The notes: generated by a model not told the origin, from the sequence alone. Positions 1 through 6,756 are shown, numbered from the stretch's first letter. The stretch is DNA of 14,562 bases from Pseudoselenomonas ruminantium (GCA_002373045.1 DFHU01000078.1:1-14562), one strand, 5' to 3'. A program made the numbers and translations.

Positions 1-2052
1 TGCAGGCGTAATCGTACCTGTGCCGGTTGTCTCCATGGCAATGCTGTAGTTTTTCGCCTTTTCCCCGGTCAGTTTGATTCCACTGTAATTTACCGTGCGG
101 GAACCGGCGTTTTTGCTGTCGTAGGCTGCCTTTACATCATACGATACACTATCTTCACCGACTACACCACTCAGTGTGCCTTTTCCAACGGTGGCGCTGG
201 TTGTACCATCGTATTCCTTCTTAATCGGTTCAAAGCTTATGGTCAGCACCTTGGGCGAAACAACGGTAACATCGCTTACCCAGTTGATGCCCTCAGCCTG
301 CGTAGAAGTTTTCGTAGACGGTGTCGCAGATGTATAGCCCACAGGGGCAGTTCCATCATAAATCTTTGTTGCTACCACATTATCCTTGCGAGTCATAAAA
401 GCCGTAAGCAAAGGAGCCGTATTCCCCTCATAAATACGCCAGGCTGCTGTGGTGCTACTGCCATTCGTATCAAGGTTATCGCCCCAAGCAGAGAACATGC
501 TTGCCTGTTTCAGTTGTTCTGCGGTTTTTTCTTCGCCATAACTGCCGCCGCCCTGTGTGTAATAAGAGTTGCTTACGGTTACGCCGCCACTTTGCCGGAT
601 GATGCCGTTGCATCTAGCACTGCCAGTGCTGGTAATACTGCCGGTATTATATGTGTAACTGATATTTATATTACCCTGAGTATACCCAAAATCCCCATCC
701 GTAACACCGGCTATACCGCCGGCATAATAACTGCTTGCACTTACATTTCCGGTGTTATAGGCGTTGGTTAAAGTCAGATTGCCATCATACCAGCCCACAA
801 TACCACCTGCCCCATCATTGCCTGCTACCGCACCGGTGTTATAAACGTTATCGATTGTGGATGTTCCGCATATCCTGCCCACAATCCCTCCAGCACCTCT
901 GCCGCTATTTGTTACATTCCCTGTGTTGTAACTTTGTGAAATAGAATTACCGCTTTCGTTCAAAAAACCTGCAATTCCTCCGGCAGCTCCTGCCCACGCA
1001 TCTGAATAATTATTGTTTACGGTGCCGGTGTTATATACATTTCTTATAGTAATACCGCCTTCACCTTGGCCGATAATAGCGCCTACACTCGCCCACCCAG
1101 ACCCAGTAACTCCCCCACCGACCTTGCCAAAATTTTCAATGACAGCGTTTTGGGCATAACCGAATAAACCTATACTGTAGTCATCAGACTTATTGATGGT
1201 CAGATTTTTGATGGTGTAATTTACCCCATCAAATCTGCCGGTAAACATATTATTCGAGTTATTGCCAAGAGGAGTGAAATCGTTGACACCACTCATATCA
1301 ATATCATTTTTCAGCATATAATTACCGGAAAGACCATCATTGATGGCTTGTAATTCAGCGGCGGTGCTGACCAGTCTATAGTCCATCTCAGTTCCTTGCG
1401 CGATGGTGTAGCCGGATCTTGTCCCTGCTGTCGAGCCTATATGGATTTCACCATCCCCATTTGCTTTCAGCTTAACATCACTGACTGCTGAAGCCGAAAT
1501 GTCCGCAGTGTTCTTAAAGGTTATATTTGCTCCATCCACCGTGATTTCCTGAGTGGCGGTGAGACTCCCCTTATTCACAATATCCCCACTGAAAGTTGCC
1601 ACGCTGTCCAAGGCAGTTTTCGCCGTATCGAAGTTAGCGAGACTCCCCTTGATATCCGCCGTGGACAGATGCAGGCTGCCCACATTCACCTGTGCCCCAT
1701 CCCCAAACAAAATGCCGTTGGGGTTAATCAGATAGACATTGGCGGCACTGCCCGTTATCGCGCCATAGATTTCCGACGCATTATTCCCCGTTACCACATT
1801 GAGGTAGGTATTGCTGCCCCCAAAGTTCACCGTCTCCCCTTTGGCAATGGAAAAATCCTGCCAGGTAAGCAGATTGTTGGTCACGGAGCTGGCAATATCC
1901 ATAGTGTTACCTGTGGTAGTTATGGTTGCCGTTTCCGAAGCCCCGCCTGTCGGCATAGCCTGCGCCGCCGGCATAATGCTGAACGCCCCCGCCATAATCG
2001 CCGCAAGTATTCCATAACGCGCCTTGCGGGATAATCTTTCATTCCTTTTCAT
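1..2052 (-). CDS. Two-partner-secretion exoprotein, filamentous haemagglutinin type (partial, 3' end outside window)
   Basis: An open frame runs from an ATG at 2052 to the window edge (684 codons, no stop), preceded by a GAGGGG Shine-Dalgarno. Residues 1-32 form a signal peptide (basic MKRNERLSRK, hydrophobic core, AQA cleavage site). Residues ~45-160 match the haemagglutination-activity/TPS domain, with the signature NPNGILFG at 110-117; this domain is recognised by an outer-membrane TpsB/FhaC partner. Residues ~230-490 hold GLUG-type repeats with recurring YNTG and GGI(A/V)G motifs (about 338-363, 375-392, 404-420, 432-449, 468-474). After ~555 come YDG-type modules (KIYDGTAP, KKEYDGTTSA). 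In this family the C-terminus is usually long and repetitive. The protein is probably surface-exposed or secreted, acting in adhesion or biofilm. No partner transporter lies in the window. The family call is firm; the ligand is unknown. Confidence 0.9.
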   Translation of the reverse strand, partial: MKRNERLSRKARYGILAAIMAGAFSIMPAAQAMPTGGASETATITTTGNTMDIASSVTNNLLTWQDFSIAKGETVNFGGSNTYLNVVTGNNASEIYGAITGSAANVYLINPNGILFGDGAQVNVGSLHLSTADIKGSLANFDTAKTALDSVATFSGDIVNKGSLTATQEITVDGANITFKNTADISASAVSDVKLKANGDGEIHIGSTAGTRSGYTIAQGTEMDYRLVSTAAELQAINDGLSGNYMLKNDIDMSGVNDFTPLGNNSNNMFTGRFDGVNYTIKNLTINKSDDYSIGLFGYAQNAVIENFGKVGGGVTGSGWASVGAIIGQGEGGITIRNVYNTGTVNNNYSDAWAGAAGGIAGFLNESGNSISQSYNTGNVTNSGRGAGGIVGRICGTSTIDNVYNTGAVAGNDGAGGIVGWYDGNLTLTNAYNTGNVSASSYYAGGIAGVTDGDFGYTQGNINISYTYNTGSITSTGSARCNGIIRQSGGVTVSNSYYTQGGGSYGEEKTAEQLKQASMFSAWGDNLDTNGSSTTAAWRIYEGNTAPLLTAFMTRKDNVVATKIYDGTAPVGYTSATPSTKTSTQAEGINWVSDVTVVSPKVLTISFEPIKKEYDGTTSATVGKGTLSGVVGEDSVSYDVKAAYDSKNAGSRTVNYSGIKLTGEKAKNYSIAMETTGTGTITPA

Positions 2053-2090
2053 TTCCCCTCAATCCTTTCCAGTCATTCCACGCATAAAAG

Positions 2091-2143
2091 CCTTCCTGTT
2101 GAAGTGAGTGAGCATACGAAACTCACCCACCTCAACAGGAAGG
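2091..2143 (-). promoter_or_regulatory. Long hairpin in the leader of the haemagglutinin gene
   Basis: Arms 2091-2112 and 2122-2143 (22 nt each) flank a 9-nt loop. There are two non-Watson-Crick positions. Both become G-U pairs if the minus strand is transcribed but A-C mismatches on the plus strand, so the stem suits the mRNA leader of the downstream gene. It ends 38 nt before the ATG at 2052 and is followed on the minus strand by only CTTTTATG, a poor U-tract. It could be an attenuator, an mRNA-stabilising element or a leaky terminator. Confidence 0.6.
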
Positions 2144-2178
2144 CCAATAAACATCCTCATGCGATTGTTGATAACCGC

Positions 2179-2274
2179 CTATTGATAAGAGACGGTTGCC
2201 CCCCCCGAAAGGACAGTTTCAGGCATAAAAAAAACGCCCATTGTTTCTAATCTTTCCCACGCCTGCGCCTTCAT
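2179..2274 (-). CDS. Small ORF (31 aa) in the haemagglutinin leader, with G8 and T8 tracts
   Basis: An ATG at 2274 follows a strong AAAGGAGG site with suitable spacing and opens a 31-codon frame (starts MKAQAWERLE, ends TVSYQ). The frame contains eight T (A 2227-2234 on plus) and eight G (C 2199-2206 on plus). A +1 slip in the G tract would extend the frame about 16 codons; a -1 slip would end it about nine codons after the tract. No known family is recognised. It could be a leader peptide, a phase-variable ORF or chance. The ribosome site is the best evidence that it is translated. Confidence 0.35.
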   Translation of the reverse strand: MKAQAWERLETMGVFFMPETVLSGGATVSYQ

Positions 2275-2430
2275 GCCGTCCCCTCCTTTCGCGGGTGAAC
2301 CATCTTCAACAATAACGTAAATACTAATTCGCTCCCCCTGCAGCAAATTCCTGCCACAAAGGAAAAATTAAATATTCATATAATTTATATCGGCAAAATT
2401 CCCCAAAACTTAAGCCCTGTCTCTCATACC
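2275..2430. other. AT-rich intergenic stretch, probable promoter region of the haemagglutinin gene
   Basis: No gene is seen here. Positions 2360-2395 are very AT-rich and contain several overlapping weak -10-like hexamers on the minus strand (for example TATAAA and TATTTA), but no convincing -35/-10 pair stands out. The haemagglutinin promoter is inferred to be here because the next upstream minus-strand frame is the broken gene at 2528-2822, which itself sits behind a terminator. Confidence 0.3.
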
Positions 2431-2493
2431 AGCCTGTCTATAACGGAGGAAAGGTATTGTCAGCAGCCGTGCGCCTTAACACCACATTGTAAT
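2431..2493 (+). repeat. Truncated copy (unit D) of the ~112-bp hairpin repeat
   Basis: Positions 2431-2493 match the right half of unit A (about 3139-3202) almost base for base: AGCCTGTCTAT, then GGAGGAAAGGTATTG, CAGCAGCCGTGCGCCTTAAC and an ATTGTAAT ending. The left arm, which forms the long stem in units A-C, is missing. This unit therefore cannot fold like the others. It is a 5'-truncated relic lying about 600 bp from the intact array, on the far side of the RNA/nuclease unit. Confidence 0.75.
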
Positions 2494-2527
2494 TTTAACG
2501 GCGATTCAACCGCCCGCTTGGTGTTCT

Positions 2528-2822
2528 TTATTTTCCCTGTGTCATCCGCTTATTGTTCCGTTTTCCTTTTGGCGTATCGACAATCTCCACGTTCACTACG
2601 TCATAGACGGTCTGATTGCGCAAATACCGCTCATTTTCTGTTTCTGGCGCCGGCAATTTTCGTCAGGTCGTTGAGTTTCGTGATTCCCAGCAAATGGGGA
2701 AAATTCGCCTTCTTAAAAACCAGACGCAGTGTGCGCCGGTCTTCATTCTTGGCAATCGTGATATAGAAATCTTTGCCCAGCATGGATTCATATAACGCTA
2801 AAGCAGTGGATAACGCGTCCAA
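2528..2822 (-). pseudogene. Frameshifted small gene resembling PBECR4-type nuclease toxins
   Basis: A TTG at 2822, 3-4 nt after GGGGGAGATA, opens a 63-codon frame. It contains YESMLGKDFYITI, RRTLRLVFKKANFPHLLG and ITKLNDL. The 'lGK-y-f-i...-l-F---NFpHLlGl-KL-D' pattern resembles the PBECR4 group (phage-Barnase-EndoU-ColicinE5/D-RelE-like nucleases), assigned from memory. The frame stops at TGA near 2631. Dropping one base near 2645 gives a natural-looking continuation (APETENERYLRNQTVYDVV ... KRMTQGK) ending at a TAA at 2528-2530. So the gene probably once encoded ~98 residues and now carries a 1-nt insertion. The only visible promoter is that of the structured RNA upstream, so expression would need readthrough of its terminator. 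The product may be inactive. It could instead be two short unrelated frames. Confidence 0.5.
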
Positions 2823-2835
2823 CCTATCTCCCCCG

Positions 2836-2869
2836 AAAAAAAATGCCTAGAGCCAAGCAGCTCCAGGCA
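2836..2869 (-). terminator. Rho-independent terminator ending the ~185-nt RNA
   Basis: On the minus strand a 10-bp stem (TGCCTGGAGC with GCTCTAGGCA, one G-U) and a 6-nt loop are followed directly by eight T. The arms are 2860-2869 and 2844-2853, with the T tract at 2836-2843. The orientation matches the promoter at 3027-3055. Confidence 0.9.
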
Positions 2870-3020
2870 TAAAACTCTTACTCGCATTTTTCTTTTCAGC
2901 ATGGAAACCATGCCTATTCAAGTCCTGGCTTAATGCAAAAACCGATTAAAAAGCCTCCCTTAACCACTCCCTTGACCAAGCGGCTAAGCTCCACGGCACC
3001 GAAAAGGAAACCCTTTTCTT
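2836..3020 (-). ncRNA. Candidate structured small RNA, ~185 nt, with own promoter and terminator
   Basis: The promoter at 3027-3055 and terminator at 2836-2869 define a transcript of about 185 nt without a credible ORF. Its predicted structure, in order: a hairpin at 3001-3018 (GAAAAGG / CCTTTTC), a stem AGCC...GGCT around two adjacent near-identical 12-nt repeats (2967-2978 and 2955-2966, 11 of 12 bases equal), an outer GCATT/AATGC helix (2932-2936 with 2884-2888) enclosing the perfect hairpin GCATGG-TTT-CCATGC (2899-2913), then the terminator. I do not recognise it as a known riboswitch, T-box, 6S, SRP or tmRNA. It may be an independent sRNA, or a leader or RNA antitoxin for the nuclease-like gene 13 nt beyond the terminator. 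Confidence 0.6.
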
Positions 3021-3026
3021 ACTAAA

Positions 3027-3055
3027 AATATAACACTGTCCACTAAATTCGTCAA
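3027..3055 (-). promoter_or_regulatory. Sigma-70-type promoter of the structured RNA
   Basis: TTGACG (3050-3055) and TATATT (3027-3032) on the minus strand are separated by exactly 17 nt. Each hexamer has five of six consensus bases. This is the best promoter in the window. A start near 3020 is expected. Confidence 0.85.
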
Positions 3056-3092
3056 TACTTAATACAGATATCACGGCTATTTTTACGATGAT

Positions 3093-3204
3093 ACGCACTA
3101 AGCGCGGCTGCTGGTGATGCCTTTCCGCAGCTTTTGACAAGCCTGTCTATGGCGGAGGAAAGGTATTGCCAGCAACCGTGCGCCTTAACATCACGTTGTA
3201 ATAT
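3093..3204 (+). repeat. Tandem long-hairpin repeat, unit A
   Basis: This is the first of three head-to-tail units of 112, 115 and 112 bp. Its arms 3102-3126 and 3157-3183 pair over about 25 bp; the few imperfect pairs are mostly G-U if read on the plus strand. The apical part contains GACA-AGCC-TGTC, which can form a small inner hairpin, and the unit ends in GTTGTAAT. The strand given is the one on which the stem pairs best. Confidence 0.85.
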
Positions 3205-3319
3205 ACGCACAAAGCCCGCGTGGCTGGTGATGTTTTTCCGCAGCTTTTGACAAGCTTGTCTATGGCGAAGGAAAAATATTACCAGCCACGCGGGCGTCTT
3301 TAACACTACTATGTAACGT
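3205..3319 (+). repeat. Tandem long-hairpin repeat, unit B
   Basis: Arms 3214-3239 and 3270-3295 pair over 26 bp without interruption; the only two non-Watson-Crick pairs are G-U on the plus strand (A-C on the minus). The 30-nt apical region holds the palindrome GACAAGCTTGTC. This is the most regular unit of the family and could fold as cruciform DNA or as a very stable RNA. Confidence 0.85.
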
Positions 3320-3431
3320 ACGAAATAAGCCCGGTGGCTGATGATACTTTTCCGTCGCGTTAGGCAAGCCTGCATAAGCAGAGGAAAGGTATTATCAGCC
3401 ACCGGGCGTCTTATCATATCGATGTAACCAA
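3320..3431 (+). repeat. Tandem long-hairpin repeat, unit C, adjacent to the secF stop
   Basis: Arms 3329-3353 and 3383-3407 pair over 25 bp, again with two G-U pairs on the plus strand. Compared with unit B, a G-C pair in the stem is replaced by A-T on both arms (GGCTGG/CCAGCC against GGCTGA/TCAGCC), and the inner hairpin changes from GACA/TGTC to GCA/TGC, so the pairing is preserved. The unit ends 6 bp from the secF stop, so secF mRNA would carry it in its 3' region. Confidence 0.85.
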
Positions 3432-3437
3432 ACGAAC

Positions 3438-4355
3438 TTACTTAGCTACAGCCGGACTAGCTGCCGCCTTCTTCTTATCCCCCATCTTACGGAGCACAAC
3501 CCAGAGCGGGCTGGCAATGAATATGGACGAATAACAGCCGCTGCCAAAACCAACCAGCAGGGCAAAAGCGAAGTCCTTGGTGGTTTCGCCGCCGAAGAAG
3601 TACAGGGCAAACGTGGTAAACATAACCGTAAACACCGTGTACAGCGACCGCGTGAGCGTCTGGAATACCGAAGTATTCACCAGCTTATTCACATCCCCGC
3701 CGCGGCGGAAATGCAGCTTGAGGTTTTCGCGGATACGGTCAAAGATAACGATGGTATCGTTGATGGAATAACCGACAATCGTCAAGAGTGCCGCAATAAA
3801 GGAAGAATCAATCTGCCGTCCCGTAAAGGAGAATACCGCGAGCACGATAAGGATATCATGCACGAGCGCCAGCACCGCCGCCACACCGAAGCGCCATTCA
3901 AAGCGATAAGCAACATAGGCGATGATAAGTGCCCAAGACACCACAAGAGCCAGCACGGCATTGGTAATCAACTCACCGCCGATGGTTGCGCCGACCTTTT
4001 CCTCACGGAGCACATCATAGTTACCCACGTCCGTCTTAATGGCCGCCATAACTTCCTTGCGCTGTGCTTCTTCCATATCCGTGGTGCGAATCATCACATT
4101 TTCCGCTTCCGTCACGCCGGTTTCAGCCCCGGAGAGCTGAATCTGCGAACCTTCCAAACCAAATTTAGCCAGACTCGTACGCACTTCAGCGATAGCCACC
4201 GGTCGTTCAAATTTCAAATCCACAATGGTACCGCCGGTGAAGTCGATACCAAAGTTAAAGCCTTTGGTAAACATACAGATAAGCCCGGCCACAATGACGA
4301 CTGTGGAAATGGCGAACCAGATTTTGGAACGCCCGGCAATATCAAGCTTGTTCAT
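3438..4355 (-). CDS. secF: Protein translocase subunit SecF
   Basis: This 305-residue protein forms, with SecD and YajC, the membrane complex that uses the proton-motive force to complete Sec-dependent export. TM1 lies at ~12-30 and is followed by GIDFTGG (36-42), the conserved start of the periplasmic domain. The C-terminal five-TM bundle (~128-290) contains VGYSINDTIVIFDRIREN (194-211), the RND-family SecF signature. The length is typical. The ATG at 4355 lies within the last codons of secD, giving a 14-nt overlap and likely translational coupling. The lysine/alanine-rich tail after ~290 is cytoplasmic. The gene ends just before three large hairpins. Confidence 0.97.
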   Translation of the reverse strand: MNKLDIAGRSKIWFAISTVVIVAGLICMFTKGFNFGIDFTGGTIVDLKFERPVAIAEVRTSLAKFGLEGSQIQLSGAETGVTEAENVMIRTTDMEEAQRKEVMAAIKTDVGNYDVLREEKVGATIGGELITNAVLALVVSWALIIAYVAYRFEWRFGVAAVLALVHDILIVLAVFSFTGRQIDSSFIAALLTIVGYSINDTIVIFDRIRENLKLHFRRGGDVNKLVNTSVFQTLTRSLYTVFTVMFTTFALYFFGGETTKDFAFALLVGFGSGCYSSIFIASPLWVVLRKMGDKKKAAASPAVAK

Positions 4356-5601
4356 GCTTCAAATCCTCCTTTTTCCACAGCATATAACCATTGGCACCAT
4401 AGGCACCGGGATTCTCCGAAATCTTGGCATTAATCATGAGCTTCAGGAGATACTGCGACAGCGTAATAGCCGTAAACATAGACAGCAGCGTGCCCAGCCC
4501 CAGCGTAATGGCAAAACCGCGAATCGTACCGGTGCCAAGGAAGAACAGTACGCCGGCGGCGATAATCGTCGTGATATTGGAGTCAAAAATCGTCGTGAAC
4601 GCCCGCTTAAAGCCCGCATCCATGGAGAGGCGCAGGCTCTTGCCCTGAATCTGATATTCCTCTTTGAAATGCTCGAAAATCAGCACGTTGGCATCAACCG
4701 CCATACCGATGGACAGGATGATACCCGCTACACCGGGCAGGGTCAAAGTTGCATCCAAAAGATACAGAAGCGCCAGCAGCACAACCGTATACGCCATCAG
4801 GGCAACGTCTGCGATAAAGCCGGACAAACGATAGAACAGCAGCATGAAGATAAGTACCGCACCAATACCTACAGCAAAGGCAAAGACGGATTTATCCTTG
4901 GAGTCCTGCCCCAAAGTCGGGCCTACCGTACGGGTTTCGATAATGTTGACCTTTACCGGCAGAGCACCACTGCGGAGCACTACGGCAAGGTTCTGCGCTT
5001 CTTCGAGCGTCTTCTGGCCCGTGATTTCGGCACGGCCGCCCAAAATCGGTTCACGGACATTCGGCGCCGTCAGCACTTCGCCATCGAGCAGAATGGCAAT
5101 CGTGCGGCCCACATTTTTCGTCGTGAGGTCGGCAAACTTCTGCGCACCTTCATCGGAAAATTCCAGATTGACGACATTCTGACCGTTCTGCTGATTGGTC
5201 GCCGCCTGCGCGTCCTTCAAATCGGTACCGGTAAGCACGGTATTGCCTTCTTCATCCTTAAATTCCAGCATAGCCGTCTTGCCGATGGTCTTAATGGCCG
5301 CATCGGGGTCTTTAACACCCGGCAGTTCGATAATCACCCGGCGCTCGCCTTCACGCTGGATAATCGGCTCGGTAAGGCCCAGCGAGTTGACACGCTTTTC
5401 CATAATCGTGACGACACGGTTCATCGCATCATCATTTACTTTGGCAATATCTGTATCTTCGGCTTCCAGTACCACATGGGTACCGCCCTGCAAATCAAGC
5501 CCCTGCCGAATGGAGAACGCCAGCGGCTTTACAAAGGCCAGGAAAATACCAATAATGGCCACGACACAGACAATCAGTTTCATGAGATTATTCTTTCTCA
5601 A
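4342..5601 (-). CDS. secD: Protein translocase subunit SecD
   Basis: The 419-residue SecD partner of SecF. TM1 is at ~7-25, GLDLQGG at 34-40 (the conserved D1 motif), the periplasmic P1 domain spans ~45-235, and the TM bundle ~238-395 contains GMAVDANVLIFEHFKEE (299-315). The length is in the range of short Firmicute SecD proteins. The start is taken as TTG at 5601, because AAAGGGG lies ten bases upstream and its TTGA overlaps the stop of the upstream gene; the in-frame ATG at 5583 has no good ribosome site. SecD promotes release of translocated proteins on the outer face of the inner membrane, needed for export of proteins such as the haemagglutinin encoded downstream. Confidence 0.97.
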   Translation of the reverse strand: MRKNNLMKLIVCVVAIIGIFLAFVKPLAFSIRQGLDLQGGTHVVLEAEDTDIAKVNDDAMNRVVTIMEKRVNSLGLTEPIIQREGERRVIIELPGVKDPDAAIKTIGKTAMLEFKDEEGNTVLTGTDLKDAQAATNQQNGQNVVNLEFSDEGAQKFADLTTKNVGRTIAILLDGEVLTAPNVREPILGGRAEITGQKTLEEAQNLAVVLRSGALPVKVNIIETRTVGPTLGQDSKDKSVFAFAVGIGAVLIFMLLFYRLSGFIADVALMAYTVVLLALLYLLDATLTLPGVAGIILSIGMAVDANVLIFEHFKEEYQIQGKSLRLSMDAGFKRAFTTIFDSNITTIIAAGVLFFLGTGTIRGFAITLGLGTLLSMFTAITLSQYLLKLMINAKISENPGAYGANGYMLWKKEDLKHEQA

Positions 5602-5966
5602 GAGTTTTCATCCCCTTTTGTCTTTTGTTTCTTATATTCCTTGATGAAATTTACGACTTTGTCCCGCACCTCGGCGGCACTGTATTTATCGGTCTGAATG
5701 TAGAGGTCAGCATGCGCTCTGGCATCCGCCAGCCGCTTATGCTGCACCGCCAGCCTGCTTTCATCCCAATAAACCACCCGCCGCTTGTGAATCGCGGGCA
5801 TGGTCGCATCAATCATCACCAAAATATCCGGATGGCGCTTTGCCCAAAAATCATGAATCCCGGAATGTTCCTGCGCCACATTATAAGCATCATAGCCCGC
5901 CGCCTTTAGTCCGGCAACCAGCGTAGTCTTCCCCGAAGCACAAACTCCCACAACCGCAATCTTCAA
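5598..5966 (-). CDS. Small P-loop NTPase/kinase-like protein in the sec operon
   Basis: A 122-residue protein with an N-terminal Walker A motif, GVCASGKTT (7-15), directly after a KIAVVG strand. No other kinase signature is clear; ILVMIDAT (~48-55) may be a Walker B-like strand. The C-terminus is basic and helical. The size and layout suggest a nucleotide-binding or kinase-like fold, but the substrate is unknown. AGGAG at 5975-5979 sits 8 nt before TTG at 5966, which I prefer to the GTG at 5973-5975 that overlaps the same ribosome site. Its stop overlaps the secD start by 4 nt (TTGA), so it is probably co-expressed with SecDF. There is no sign that it acts in secretion itself. Confidence 0.75.
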   Translation of the reverse strand: MKIAVVGVCASGKTTLVAGLKAAGYDAYNVAQEHSGIHDFWAKRHPDILVMIDATMPAIHKRRVVYWDESRLAVQHKRLADARAHADLYIQTDKYSAAEVRDKVVNFIKEYKKQKTKGDENS

Positions 5967-6021
5967 GACAATCACTCCTATCCAGTTTACATAGATAAAG
6001 TAATGGTATATCGTTATTTAC

Positions 6022-6732
6022 TTAATATGGATAAGTAACTTCCAACTGCTCAATCTTGGGGCTTGATGGGGAACCATCCGTAATCCCCATCACTAATACC
6101 GTCATATCATCCGACGCCTTCTCCGCATCGAGTTCCAGCGCATAATCCATAATGCTCTTGGCGATAAAGGCCACATCCTCCGCTTCATTCTTGCGGACAA
6201 TGTCCATGATTTTCTCAAAATCTGCCGGATGTCCCAGACGCTTTTTCCCCGCATGCGCAATACCATCGGTGTAGGACACAATAATCATCCCCGCCGTGAG
6301 CGGCACCTCATACATGAGTGGCTTCATATGGCGGTTCACGCCGATAGGCTCCACATTTTCATCATACACCGTCTCATACTCCGGTGTCTTGATGATTACG
6401 GGACAGTTGGAATTGCGGCTGATGACCGCCGTCTCCGTATCGAGGTCAGCGCTCACCACCGTCAACGTACAGGATACCTTCTTGTCCTTCATGGCATAGA
6501 GATAATCATGCACGGCCCGGGCTACCGCCCCGTCACGGGCTCCATCGGAGATGAGCTGGGTGGCTTTGTTCACCACCCAGCTGCTGGTATGATGAGCAGC
6601 CAGCCCATTTCCCTGACCATCGGCAATAATCGCCGAAATGCCGCCATGCGGCCGTTCCACAATATCACAGGTATCGCCACAGACTTCCGTAGCATATTTA
6701 GAAGTCTTGGCCATCCCAATCTTAACTTCCAT
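6022..6732 (-). CDS. SpoIIE-type PP2C-like serine/threonine phosphatase
   Basis: The product has 236 residues from the ATG at 6732. That start is preceded by GGGAG at 9-nt spacing; the longer TTG frame to 6765 has no ribosome site. The SpoIIE/PP2C pattern is present: ADGQGNG (37-43) with the first metal-binding Asp, SYTDGIAHA (153-161) with the second, and SDDMTVLVM (207-215) near the end. No sensor, HAMP or membrane domain is attached, so it is a stand-alone catalytic domain, as in the RsbU/RsbX group that dephosphorylates anti-sigma-antagonist or similar proteins. No partner anti-sigma factor or antagonist is encoded in the window, so its target is unknown. It lies 48 bp after the cyclo-ligase gene and 55 bp before the P-loop gene. 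Confidence 0.88.
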   Translation of the reverse strand: MEVKIGMAKTSKYATEVCGDTCDIVERPHGGISAIIADGQGNGLAAHHTSSWVVNKATQLISDGARDGAVARAVHDYLYAMKDKKVSCTLTVVSADLDTETAVISRNSNCPVIIKTPEYETVYDENVEPIGVNRHMKPLMYEVPLTAGMIIVSYTDGIAHAGKKRLGHPADFEKIMDIVRKNEAEDVAFIAKSIMDYALELDAEKASDDMTVLVMGITDGSPSSPKIEQLEVTYPY

Positions 6733-6756
6733 ATAATACATCTCCCATAATACCCC

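Noticed and set aside
2180..2330. Cyclic-di-GMP-I (GEMM) riboswitch in the haemagglutinin leader
   Set aside because: A CGAAAG loop and GGGGACG vaguely resemble it, but the conserved core and tetraloop receptor are not present.
2836..3020. 6S RNA identity for the ~185-nt RNA
   Set aside because: Length fits, but 5' and 3' ends do not pair and it forms several separate hairpins instead of one long bubble-containing stem.
2946..3140. 64-codon minus-strand ORF over the structured RNA
   Set aside because: It would start inside a repeat unit, cross the promoter, and has no ribosome site.
3052..3417. 121-codon minus-strand ORF across the tandem repeats
   Set aside because: Repeat period is 112-115 bp, so each unit is read in a different frame; no ribosome site or protein-like composition.
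3093..3431. CRISPR array
   Set aside because: Units are ~112 bp long palindromes placed end to end with no short repeat/spacer alternation and no cas genes.
4225..5697. 490-codon plus-strand ORF opposite secD
   Set aside because: Shadow of secD in high-GC third-position codons; secD is unmistakable and this frame has no recognisable domain.
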